Part shown: in pieces, positions 1 to 7,438 of the stretch
Position numbering within the stretch: position 1 is the stretch's first letter
Layout: the number at the start of each line of letters is the position of its first letter
Assembly (NCBI GenBank): GCA_015522385.1
Contig: WAMJ01000263.1
Coordinates: forward strand, 1-42,489
Source of the DNA: Candidatus Heimdallarchaeota archaeon
Lineage (GTDB): Archaea; Asgardarchaeota; Heimdallarchaeia; Heimdallarchaeales; Kariarchaeaceae
DNA length: 42,489 bases
Direction of reading: 5' to 3'
Made by a program: the position numbers and the translations under genes
The notes under the pieces: generated by a model
Seen by the model: the letters and a program-made list of their open reading frames with translations, nothing else
Database searches by the model: none
What the model was told of the DNA's origin: nothing

Positions 1-281
1 ACAAGAATATCGATTTGGTTGTCGACACTGGGGTTCTTGTTCGAAGAGATTTCGATGTGGTACCAGATATGTCCACCACGGATGGCGGACTGGTTGCCTG
101 GAACTCCGTGGAAGTAGTATCCGAGGCTGTTGAGGTACTTCCCGAAGAGAAGACCTGTGGATTGAAGACCATCACCGGCAGCTCCCCCGAATCTGATTGC
201 GATTCTCGAATTAGGGGTCTCTGTACTTACCGGAATAATTTTGGGCTCATTTTCTAATAGTTTTGCTAGTTGAGCTTTCGT
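1..281 (-). CDS. 2-oxoacid:acceptor oxidoreductase, alpha subunit (N-terminal fragment)
   Basis: This is the N-terminal part of a 2-oxoacid:ferredoxin oxidoreductase alpha subunit; the gene continues beyond position 1. Such enzymes oxidatively decarboxylate 2-oxoacids to acyl-CoA and reduce ferredoxin. Read on the minus strand, the translation contains IRFGGAAGDGLQSTG followed by FHGVPGNQSAIRGGH, the hallmark of the gamma-type domain that is fused at the N-terminus of KorA-type alpha subunits. The frame is closed upstream by TAG at about 297-299. No ATG, GTG or TTG lies between that stop and the conserved domain. A perfect GGAGGT at 289-294 stands 7 nt before an ACG codon at 279-281, so I take ACG as the likely start. 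An upstream TATA-like element lies at 366-374. Family call is confident; exact substrate (2-oxoglutarate, pyruvate or branched-chain) cannot be told. Confidence 0.8.
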
Positions 282-363
282 TTTTTTTACCTCCTATAGG
301 AAGAAGGACACATTGCTGGCTTCGTTTCGTGTAAACAGGTGTGTCTAATCTCGACCATACAGA

Positions 364-375
364 CGATTTATTAAC
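364..375 (-). promoter_or_regulatory. Candidate TATA box for the oxidoreductase alpha-subunit gene
   Basis: The minus strand reads GTTAATAAATCG, a TATA-like element. Transcription starting about 25 bp downstream (near 342) would give a leader of about 60 nt containing the GGAGGT ribosome site at 289-294. Inferred from sequence only. Confidence 0.4.
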
Positions 376-614
376 ACAATTGATTGGTGACAGAATCAGG
401 ATTCAGAGAAGAAAAAAAATAACGCAATATTTCAACTCATGAGGCTTTGATCCTGTAATATAATTTTGGCTACTTCGAACAATTACTCATTTTTTACGAA
501 AATCGGAACAGAAGTCCTTCTCCAGATTTGATTGAGGGGAGAAACGCGGATTTATCAAAAGGAATTTGGAATGAAGGCGAAGGTTATTAGTCCGAAGGAA
601 ACACCGGAAGATAT
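376..614. other. Divergent intergenic region
   Basis: This stretch separates the divergent oxidoreductase and dehydrogenase genes. It is AT-rich and holds possible plus-strand TATA elements (GTAATATAATTTT near 454-467 and GATTTATC near 549-556). A short open frame starts at ATG 571 and ends at 654; it has GGAA 6 nt upstream and encodes 27 residues overlapping the dehydrogenase in another frame. I see no RNA gene or repeat. Confidence 0.4.
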
Positions 615-1826
615 ATGGAGACAGTCAAGACCGAACACGGATACATCTGTATAGCCAATTCCGGCTTTCCCTTCATCCTTGGTGGAATACGGATGTTGCC
701 TGATGTGACCATCGAGGAGGTTGAGAAACTTGCGTTGGCCATGGAGTATAAACTCGCGAGTTTCGGGATTCCAATTGGAGGTGCAAAGGCTGGTGTTCGG
801 GGTGAGATGATGAACCTAAACCACCTCACTCGCTTTCTACAAGAGATCCGTGAATATCTCACGGGTTCAAGAGGTGTGACTTTCGTCACAGGACCAGACA
901 TGGGTACATCAGAGGATCTGTACCTGACTGCACTTCAGGAACTTGGACTCGATTCCCTCGTCAGGAAAGGTCTGCTCTCTGAGACTAGTCGTGAGTATGG
1001 TCTCCCGATGGACAACGTCGTCACCGGTCTAGGTGTGGTTGTGGCTGCCGAGGAGATCTTCGCTATCCTCTCCCCATTCATGAGAGGTCAGGACCCTCTC
1101 GCAGGGAAGCGATATGCACTTGAAGGGTTTGGGAAGGTTTCAACCGGGATCTCCAGAATTTTGCAAAACCGGTGCCGATTAGTAGCAGTCAGTACCATGG
1201 ATGGCAGTGTCTTCTACAATGAGGACTGTGAGTACACCAAAGACGGGGGGTTCGACATCGAGAAACTAATTGAGCTCAGGGAAAAGCATGGTGACAGATT
1301 CGTCTATCACCTCGGACTGGAGGTCAGAGATACCGTGGAACTCTTTTCTGCAGATGCCGACTTCATTATCCCTGGAGCAAGGACTGAGGTCATAGACCAT
1401 GAAGTTGCTGAGAAAATCGTAAGGTCAGGTACTGTTCAGGCAATTGTGCCTGCCTCAAATTATCCCTACTCCGAGGAAGGGCTTTCAATTTTGGAGAAGA
1501 ATGGGGTGATTTGCTGTCCAGATTTCCTCTCTAATCCAGGTGCAGTGCTAGCAGCAATGACTGAGTTCACTACCATGGACGTCAAAGATCCTCAGGAAAC
1601 CGCAATGGATATTGTCCACCAGGCAATCTCCATGGAGATGAGGGATTTACTGACACAGGGTATAGCATGCGGTTGTGCGATCGGTCCCAATCGAAACATG
1701 GAAACCTACCACAGTCTCTACAAGCTGGCGATTGACCGGGCTGTTGCCCGACGTCAATCTACACAGAGAAAAATGTCGATCTCAGAGATAGCGGACGATG
1801 TCTTTGCTAACTATTCGATATTCTGA
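615..1826 (+). CDS. Glu/Leu/Phe/Val dehydrogenase-like protein
   Basis: This 403-residue protein belongs to the amino-acid dehydrogenase superfamily, which reversibly deaminates amino acids with NAD(P). Visible elements are the catalytic lysine region PIGGAKAGV (Lys58), GPDMGTSED (Asp95, the catalytic aspartate region), TGLGVVVAAEE, the Rossmann motif EGFGKVSTG and the C-terminal DFLSNPGAVL. The usual substrate lysine of GPxKGG is replaced: here the segment reads FPFILGGIR, with Leu22. Only 23 residues precede this segment, so the N-terminus is much shorter than in family members. The frame is closed by TAG at 588-590, making ATG 615 the only standard start, but an overlapping frame from ATG 571 could supply a longer N-terminus if there is a frameshift near 610. 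The 3' end overlaps the convergent bshA by 16 bp. Family call is strong; substrate is unknown. Confidence 0.75.
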   Translation: METVKTEHGYICIANSGFPFILGGIRMLPDVTIEEVEKLALAMEYKLASFGIPIGGAKAGVRGEMMNLNHLTRFLQEIREYLTGSRGVTFVTGPDMGTSEDLYLTALQELGLDSLVRKGLLSETSREYGLPMDNVVTGLGVVVAAEEIFAILSPFMRGQDPLAGKRYALEGFGKVSTGISRILQNRCRLVAVSTMDGSVFYNEDCEYTKDGGFDIEKLIELREKHGDRFVYHLGLEVRDTVELFSADADFIIPGARTEVIDHEVAEKIVRSGTVQAIVPASNYPYSEEGLSILEKNGVICCPDFLSNPGAVLAAMTEFTTMDVKDPQETAMDIVHQAISMEMRDLLTQGIACGCAIGPNRNMETYHSLYKLAIDRAVARRQSTQRKMSISEIADDVFANYSIF

Positions 1827-2908
1827 AACAGTTTGAGATATTGGTTGACAATCTTGTCAACGGAAAAATGTTCCAGTATCCTCTTCCTCCCTTGTTTACC
1901 CAATTTTCGTCTGAGCTCCTCGTCTGACATCAAGGTGCATAATCTCTCAACTGCTCCTTCTTTGTCATCGAGCTCGAACAGGAAACCGGTCTTACCATCT
2001 ACACAGAGCTCTGATGTACCTCCAACATTACTCGTAATGACGGGTGTCTCAGTGGCCATTGCTTCTCCGATCGTCAGACCGAATGACTCCATTCTGCTAG
2101 TAGCAGCTAGTATTGCTGCATTCTGGAAAGCCTGTGGGATCTCTCGGGTGGGGTCTACAAACTCTACTCTTTCCCTTAGCCCTAGAAGCCTCACCTTCCT
2201 GTAGCAGAGAGGTCTCTCAGGACCGTCCCCGATAAGTCTGAGTTTCCATTCGGGGAACTCATCTGTTACCTCTGCGAACAGGTCAATTAGATAAGGGATA
2301 TTTTTAATTTCCCGGAAATTTGAGGCGTGTATTATCACTTTCTCCCTCTTATCAGGTCCTGGAGTGAATTTTTTGGTGTCAATATAGTCATAGATTACGG
2401 TGGGCTTCTGATCGAGGTCGAACACCTCCATAGCCAGATCTGACAAGAATCTGGAGACTGCAGTGACTGCCGCATCCGACTTGAGGGAGATGCCCATCAA
2501 TTCATTAAACGCTTTTGCTTTCCCTAAGAGATGAGTGTCAGATCCATGTAGTGTAGTGATGGAAGCGAAGTCAGTGATCTGTTTGGCGAGGAAGCTTGAG
2601 ATGCTGTGGGGAAGTCCATAATGAGAGTTGAAGACTGAGAGTTTGTACTCCTTCACGATCCTCGCTATGCTATTGGCAAGTTTTATTGTGTACAGATTAC
2701 CAATCTCTTTGAAGAGTGCATATGAGTCAACTGGAACCTTGTGGATGTGTACATAATCCTGATCGGGTTGAAATGCATAGGGGCGTTTGTACGAGAGAAA
2801 GTGTACTTGATGGCCTCTTCTTGCTAGTTCACTGGCCAATCTTGTCGCAACCATACCACTTCCTCCCATGGAGGGAAATGCAGTCATTCCAATCTTCAAG
2901 TTGGACAA
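1811..2908 (-). CDS. bshA: BshA-like glycosyltransferase (N-acetylglucosaminyl-malate synthase)
   Basis: This is a GT4-family glycosyltransferase of 365 residues. It resembles BshA, which transfers GlcNAc from UDP-GlcNAc to L-malate, the first step of bacillithiol synthesis. The N-terminus reads KIGMTAFPSMGGSGMVATRL, followed by ELARRGHQVHFLSY, then NSHYGLPHSISSFLAKQ and TTLHGSDTHLLG, all matching the BshA pattern closely. The GT4 donor-site motif is seen as SRMESFGLTIGEAMATETPV and VGGTSELC near residues 275-305. The start is a TTG at 2908, with a TTTAAGA box about 23 bp upstream suggesting a leaderless transcript, though co-transcription with tsr3 (50 bp upstream) is equally possible. The gene forms a minus-strand set bshC-tsr3-bshA. 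Another malate- or polyol-acting GT4 enzyme cannot be excluded, but the adjacent bshC makes BshA the best call. Confidence 0.82.
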   Translation of the reverse strand: MSNLKIGMTAFPSMGGSGMVATRLASELARRGHQVHFLSYKRPYAFQPDQDYVHIHKVPVDSYALFKEIGNLYTIKLANSIARIVKEYKLSVFNSHYGLPHSISSFLAKQITDFASITTLHGSDTHLLGKAKAFNELMGISLKSDAAVTAVSRFLSDLAMEVFDLDQKPTVIYDYIDTKKFTPGPDKREKVIIHASNFREIKNIPYLIDLFAEVTDEFPEWKLRLIGDGPERPLCYRKVRLLGLRERVEFVDPTREIPQAFQNAAILAATSRMESFGLTIGEAMATETPVITSNVGGTSELCVDGKTGFLFELDDKEGAVERLCTLMSDEELRRKLGKQGRKRILEHFSVDKIVNQYLKLFQNIE

Positions 2909-2957
2909 TCCATCTATCGGGTCTTCTTAAACCAATTGAAATTACTAGGTTCTAATC

Positions 2958-3491
2958 TCAAGCTCTCTCTTCCATTTTTCGGAAAAGTTCCATCTGTGCA
3001 TCAATGACTGAATCAGAGTCTTCAGCAGCTGCGTAAACCTCCAGACGTTCTTCATTGATTCTGAAGAACTCCTCTCCATAGTTGTATGGGGTCATAAGCT
3101 CCTCTGCAAGGTCCTTTCGACCCATGATGTATAGGGCTGCAGCAATCGCCTCTGCAGTGTTAAGTTTCGTCGGTCGTCCATAATTCACAGGATTGGCTGC
3201 TACGAGAAAGGGTAATATCCTTGGATGACCGCTGGAGAATATAGTTTTGATCATCCTCTGGTCGATTTGCTTCCAGCTCGCGTCCACTCCTACTATCCCC
3301 CACCTATCAAAAATTGGAAGATCCTGCTTTGAAATCACATGTTTAGTGAATGGTGAGAGGATGATGGAATTCTTCATCTGGAATGTTTTGACCTGCTGTG
3401 CGATTCCTAGCTTAATCATTCGCCATCCTGAACACCTCTTTTTGTCACACTGGTTGAAGTATGCTACCTTGATTCCCTTCATTTGGATCAC
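2958..3491 (-). CDS. tsr3: Tsr3, rRNA aminocarboxypropyltransferase
   Basis: Tsr3 transfers the 3-amino-3-carboxypropyl group from S-adenosylmethionine to a small-subunit rRNA pseudouridine, in archaea and eukaryotes. The 177-residue product shows DKKRCSGWRMIKLGIA near the N-terminus, then ILSPF, GVDASWKQID, and the very characteristic ILPFLVAANPVNYGRPTKLNTAEAIAAALYI segment (near 110-140), all matching the DUF367/Tsr3 pattern. Its GTG start at 3491 overlaps the TGA of bshC (3488-3490), so the two are translationally coupled; an ATG four codons in (3482) is an alternative. Its place between two bacillithiol genes is odd: no functional link is known, and shared transcription may be the only tie. 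Confidence 0.9.
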   Translation of the reverse strand: MIQMKGIKVAYFNQCDKKRCSGWRMIKLGIAQQVKTFQMKNSIILSPFTKHVISKQDLPIFDRWGIVGVDASWKQIDQRMIKTIFSSGHPRILPFLVAANPVNYGRPTKLNTAEAIAAALYIMGRKDLAEELMTPYNYGEEFFRINEERLEVYAAAEDSDSVIDAQMELFRKMEERA

Positions 3492-5101
3492 AAATTCGTG
3501 TTAGTGAAGTAAGCCGTACCGGGGATTGAGTGCGTAGTGTACATCCGGTAATATGTCTGTAGGTAATCGTTCAGACCTGTCTGAAGGGCCATGTCAATCC
3601 AGATCCACGAGACCTCTTGTCCGAACTTCTCAGGGGTGAACCTTCCAAACTGCCAGCTAAGATACACCGCTGGATCGTGCTTTCCTGCTTTTGTAAGAAG
3701 TTTGTTGTATTCCTCCCTGATTGTAGAGTTGATCTCTAGTTCCGCGAGATGAACCTCGTCTTTATCATCAGTCTTTAGCGCATGGATCCTCCTCTTCAAC
3801 GAATTGAACATTCTTTCACTGTGGAGACTTCCCTGCTTCCGACCAGCTATAAGCTTCCCCAACTTTTCGTTCCAAGGAGTGTTATAGAACAGACGTTTAT
3901 ACTTCACGAAGACCGGAGTCCTCACGCCTATGGCTCTGATTGAGGGGGCAACCTGTGCATAGTAAGCAATCTCCCCAGGACCAGAGATTCTGACCTTGAC
4001 ATTAAGAATATCCTGCAGTACGAGCTGGGAAGTATCCACCCGTGGGGCCAGTCTACTGCTGATCTTTTTGAGATCCTCCATCTTATTCACTGGGACATTA
4101 ACCACATTTCCACACTCTTTGCAGTGGGCGTGAGCAATTCTGCTACCATCCTCCTTCTTGATATCGGGGTTTATCCTAATATCGCACTTACAGATCAGAT
4201 AGAATGGAGAGTATTTGAGTGACCTGTTGGGAAGAGAGGGGTTGTATCCCATCTCTTCAATCTTCCTTGTCATCTCATTGAATTTTTCGGTGTAAGTTTC
4301 GATCCTATCGAGGAAATGAAGATAAGGTGCGAGATAGAAGTCCTTCAGGTCTTCGTGTGAGGTGGGGAGGAAGACGATTCCGAAGTCATTTACAACGTTT
4401 GCGATAGTCCCCCACATCCTGATGAACATGTCGGTGAATGAGTTAGACTGTCGGTAGACGAGGGACAGCAGGGTAATGATGTGGTCGAAACGTTCGTTCA
4501 CAAGCTTCTGCTGAGCTCCCTTTACCCTCTTCCTGAACCCCCTGAAACTTTCTTCCAAATGGTTGATGATCCTCTCAAACCACTCACTCCCCGGTAGCTC
4601 TATCTTGTCTGCGATAGTGTTTGGAAGCTGGTTTGTCTCCAAGTCGAGCATTGTGGCGTTCGGGGATATAGGATTGGGGAAGTAACTCCTGATCAGTTCC
4701 TTCTGGAGACCATCGTACGATCCTATCATGAATACAGGAGCGTAGCTTTTACCTTCCTTCTCCATGATCTCCGAGGTGAAGAGGAGCGCGGCCATCTTGT
4801 TGCCGATGAAGCTGGGGCCACCTAGTACAATGGGTTGCTGTCCTCCGAGTATCGACCCATTTCTGATGCTCTGTAGGTTCTTCTCCACTTTCTTGGAATA
4901 TATCCCTTTTTCCTTGTGGAATTCCCTGAGTATCTGGATCAATCTATCCACATCTCGATCTGTATCTGTGAGGTCACAGAGTGATCCAATTGCAGAAAAG
5001 TCCTTTGGGAGCTTCCCCCAGAACTGCTCTGCTTCCTCCGTTCCGTTAACGATACCTTCATCGTAAAGCTCATTTATATTCCTTAGAGGGGGAGTACCCA
5101 T
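3488..5101 (-). CDS. bshC: BshC-like cysteine ligase of bacillithiol synthesis, with zinc-ribbon insertion
   Basis: This 537-residue protein matches BshC, thought to add cysteine to GlcN-malate in the final bacillithiol step. The core motif is ILGGQQPIVLGGPSFIGNKM (residues 84-103), equivalent to the TGQQ-GLFTGP-YTIYK motif of bacterial BshC, followed by APVFMIGSYDG (PVFWIAsEDhD in bacteria). The C-terminal SGPGEIAYYAQVAPSIRAIGVRTPVFV (373-399) matches the GGPGElaYf.Q segment. Between them is a putative zinc ribbon: Cys304 and Cys306, His324/His326 and Cys327, Cys330. The bacterial DhD acidic/histidine part is altered to SYDG. A TATA box (ATTATAAATT, plus 5120-5129) lies 24 bp before the ATG, so the transcript is probably leaderless. 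It heads the bshC-tsr3-bshA set and is divergent from a disulfide-reductase-like gene. Confidence 0.8.
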   Translation of the reverse strand: MGTPPLRNINELYDEGIVNGTEEAEQFWGKLPKDFSAIGSLCDLTDTDRDVDRLIQILREFHKEKGIYSKKVEKNLQSIRNGSILGGQQPIVLGGPSFIGNKMAALLFTSEIMEKEGKSYAPVFMIGSYDGLQKELIRSYFPNPISPNATMLDLETNQLPNTIADKIELPGSEWFERIINHLEESFRGFRKRVKGAQQKLVNERFDHIITLLSLVYRQSNSFTDMFIRMWGTIANVVNDFGIVFLPTSHEDLKDFYLAPYLHFLDRIETYTEKFNEMTRKIEEMGYNPSLPNRSLKYSPFYLICKCDIRINPDIKKEDGSRIAHAHCKECGNVVNVPVNKMEDLKKISSRLAPRVDTSQLVLQDILNVKVRISGPGEIAYYAQVAPSIRAIGVRTPVFVKYKRLFYNTPWNEKLGKLIAGRKQGSLHSERMFNSLKRRIHALKTDDKDEVHLAELEINSTIREEYNKLLTKAGKHDPAVYLSWQFGRFTPEKFGQEVSWIWIDMALQTGLNDYLQTYYRMYTTHSIPGTAYFTNTNL

Positions 5102-5213
5102 AACGTTTCATTCACATGGAATTTATAATCTAGTGGTTATCGATTAACTCCTTAGTACAAGTAAGATAGGTCACTCTAATAAGACTCTTATATGAGTTCA
5201 CCGAATAATCATT
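5102..5213. promoter_or_regulatory. Divergent promoter region, bshC and flavoprotein gene
   Basis: Two TATA boxes face outward: ATTATAAATT on the minus strand (5120-5129, 24 bp before the bshC ATG) and CTTATATGAG on the plus strand (5187-5196, about 24 bp before the GTG at 5214). Both predict leaderless mRNAs. The shared 110-bp region would allow common control of thiol synthesis and reduction; I see no clear operator palindrome. Confidence 0.6.
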
Positions 5214-6152
5214 GTGATTGGCCTTCGACGACCGGAATTGCCTGATGTCAATGCAGATGTCATCATTATCGGTGCGGGTTTAGCTGGTCTTACTCTTGCA
5301 AAATCCTTGCACAAATCTGGTAAGACTATTTGGGTGCTAGGTAGCCCATATGAATCACAGATCGCGAAGGGTGGAGAAATTAGGGAGAGTTCCCATATTC
5401 CTCAAGGCACCGTAGGTCTGAAGTACATGGAGGAATTAATGGAGGATGTCAAGGGTCTGGGGATCAATCTCAAGACGAGTCTTGTCACCTCTGTGGATTT
5501 CAAATCTCAGCCTATGAAAATCTCCACTAAATTTCAGAAGTTCTTTGGGAAACTGGTTGTGATAGCTACTGGTGCTAAACAACCCCGATTGAACTTTCCT
5601 GGTGAGGAAAAATACTTCCATAACGGGATCTCGGACTGCGCTGTCTGTGATGGAAACCTCTTCAGGGGTAGAAATGTAGCAATTATTGGAGAGCACAAAT
5701 ATACGCTCAAGAGCGCGATGTACCTTCATGGTATAGTCAAAGAGGTCTCTCTACTCTGGACCAAGCCAAAATTGAGTGACAGCGATTGGAAGAGACTGAA
5801 AGGCTTTCCTCAAGAAAGAATCTTCGAAGGTGTGGAGTCCGTGGAGGCGCTTGGTTCCGATGTCATAGAGAGGGTGAAGTTCTCTTCCACGAGGGGTGCC
5901 AAAAGCCTTGAGATCGACGCTCTCTTTGTTGAGGGCAAACCCATCCCAAACAGTGAGTTGTTCAAGGAGGAGGTAGATCTCGATCACCATGGTGCTATCA
6001 TCGTGGACGACAACCACAGAGTATCTATCGATGGAGTCTTTTCCGATGATGTCTATGCGATAGGTGATGTGACTGGAATTGTAGCCAGTGCTGACGGTAT
6101 TCTCGACCAAGTAAACAGTATAAGTGACGTCCTGCACAAAGTTATCAGTTAA
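5214..6152 (+). CDS. Thioredoxin-reductase-like flavoprotein disulfide reductase
   Basis: This is a 312-residue low-molecular-weight thioredoxin-reductase-family protein. The N-terminal FAD motif is DVIIIGAGLAGLTLAKSL (residues 16-33), the redox-active pair is in GISDCAVCDGNLF (CAVC near 143-146), and the C-terminal FAD motif is DDVYAIGDVTG (near 283-293). The second Rossmann segment reads NVAIIGEHKYTLKSAMYL instead of the usual GGGxSAxExA, and the arginine-rich NADPH-specificity motif is not evident, so the electron donor may not be NADPH. GTG 5214 is chosen because a TATA box sits 24 bp upstream. Divergence from bshC suggests it may reduce thioredoxin, bacilliredoxin or a bacillithiol disulfide; YpdA-type bacillithiol disulfide reductases lack the CxxC, so this is not a typical YpdA. 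Confidence 0.8.
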   Translation: MIGLRRPELPDVNADVIIIGAGLAGLTLAKSLHKSGKTIWVLGSPYESQIAKGGEIRESSHIPQGTVGLKYMEELMEDVKGLGINLKTSLVTSVDFKSQPMKISTKFQKFFGKLVVIATGAKQPRLNFPGEEKYFHNGISDCAVCDGNLFRGRNVAIIGEHKYTLKSAMYLHGIVKEVSLLWTKPKLSDSDWKRLKGFPQERIFEGVESVEALGSDVIERVKFSSTRGAKSLEIDALFVEGKPIPNSELFKEEVDLDHHGAIIVDDNHRVSIDGVFSDDVYAIGDVTGIVASADGILDQVNSISDVLHKVIS

Positions 6153-6201
6153 TCTTCGTGTAGTGGAAAACCTAAAATATGCCATCTACCACCAATTATC
6201 T

Positions 6202-7392
6202 ATGAGTGCACTCTTATGTCCACACTGCGGGGAAGAGTACGAGGTAGGAGACTCATTCTGTATCTCATGTGGTGCTAACCTCCAGCTCCAGAACTATTCT
6301 GTCGGTGGGACGGCAGACTTGGAGGATTTCAACCGTACATTGTCAGAAAAGCTCTCGACTGATAAGGTTGAATATTATAACTCCCTTGTTGAACGATTGG
6401 AAAGCCTCAAGGGTGTTGAGGTAGAGGTCGAACAGCAGAAACGCAGAGTCGATTTACTCGTGAGGGAGTCGAAAAGAATTACTCAAGAACTAAATAAAGC
6501 TCAAGCATACGAAGCGAAGGAGAAACGGGATTATGACCGTCTCAAGGGTTTCAGCTTTGCCAAGATTGTCGCTAAGATCAAGGGTGACTACGATGAGAAA
6601 TTGGAGAAAGAGGAACAGGAGTACCTGAACCGTGTGGCACTTACACACGAAATTAAGCAGACTTTGGATGAGGTGACTAGGAATCTCAGGCAGGCGGAGG
6701 CTGACCTCTCTCACCTTCAAGAGATTGACAAGCAGCGACAAGCTCTCAGTAACGAGCACCAGAAGTTCATCAACGAGGTGATGGAAGGTGTACCTCACCC
6801 AGAAGAAGATGCTCTTGAGAATGATCTATATGAGATCAAGCAGAAGGCGGAACCCATCCGGCAGAGGTATAGCCAGCTCACAAATGCAATGAACCATGTC
6901 CGAAGGGCCCTAAGGCATTACGGTGAGGCAGAGCGTAAAATGGGATCAGCCAGTAGTTACGCTGACTGGGACACCTTTGTAGGTGGCGGTTTCTTTGTAG
7001 ACGCGGCCAAGAACTCCAACCAATCAGCTGCTCGTCGCTTGGTCTATCAGGGAAATAGGGAACTCCAAGAGGCGGCACGATACCTTCCCGAGATCAGGGG
7101 CATTAGGGGTGCAAATGTCGAGGGGCCTGGGCAGTTGGACATGTTCTTCGACAATATTTTCACTGATCTTAGATCTAGGGATCGGATAAACAGGAGTCTG
7201 CACAGCATCCAGAAAACAAGGAGAGAAATTCAAGGAATAGAGCAGAAATTGCGCAGCATGTTAGATCAAGACAAGGCTAATCTTGATCAGCTCTATGAGG
7301 TGTACGAAAGGAAGTCCAAGGAGCTCTTTGAGATGCGGAAGAAGCTGGTGGAGGAATACCTTCAACGACCAGTGAAAAGTGGAAAAATCTGA
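6202..7392 (+). CDS. Zinc-ribbon and coiled-coil protein
   Basis: I do not recognise the family. The 396-residue product begins MSALLCPHCG and has a double CxxC zinc ribbon (Cys6, Cys9, Cys20, Cys23), then long charged heptad-like helices rich in Glu, Lys, Gln and Arg (roughly 45-240 and 340-396), typical of a coiled coil. A Gly-rich interruption (GGGFFVDAAKNSNQSAARRL, about 262-281) suggests a globular hairpin. ATG 6202 is preferred over upstream codons because AAAATATG lies about 25 bp before it and earlier codons overlap the preceding gene. The end overlaps the earliest possible start of the membrane-protease gene by 14 bp. A structural or scaffold role is possible but not shown. Confidence 0.75.
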   Translation: MSALLCPHCGEEYEVGDSFCISCGANLQLQNYSVGGTADLEDFNRTLSEKLSTDKVEYYNSLVERLESLKGVEVEVEQQKRRVDLLVRESKRITQELNKAQAYEAKEKRDYDRLKGFSFAKIVAKIKGDYDEKLEKEEQEYLNRVALTHEIKQTLDEVTRNLRQAEADLSHLQEIDKQRQALSNEHQKFINEVMEGVPHPEEDALENDLYEIKQKAEPIRQRYSQLTNAMNHVRRALRHYGEAERKMGSASSYADWDTFVGGGFFVDAAKNSNQSAARRLVYQGNRELQEAARYLPEIRGIRGANVEGPGQLDMFFDNIFTDLRSRDRINRSLHSIQKTRREIQGIEQKLRSMLDQDKANLDQLYEVYERKSKELFEMRKKLVEEYLQRPVKSGKI

Positions 7393-7438
7393 GTTACCTG
7401 ATGCGATATTTAATAATTCTACAATCATCACACGCCCT

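Noticed and set aside
15..257. Plus-strand 80-codon frame at the window start
   Set aside because: It is antisense to the clear oxidoreductase alpha-subunit motifs on the minus strand.
6124..6201. Upstream extension of the zinc-ribbon gene
   Set aside because: Overlaps the flavoprotein gene in another frame; the TATA box supports ATG 6202.
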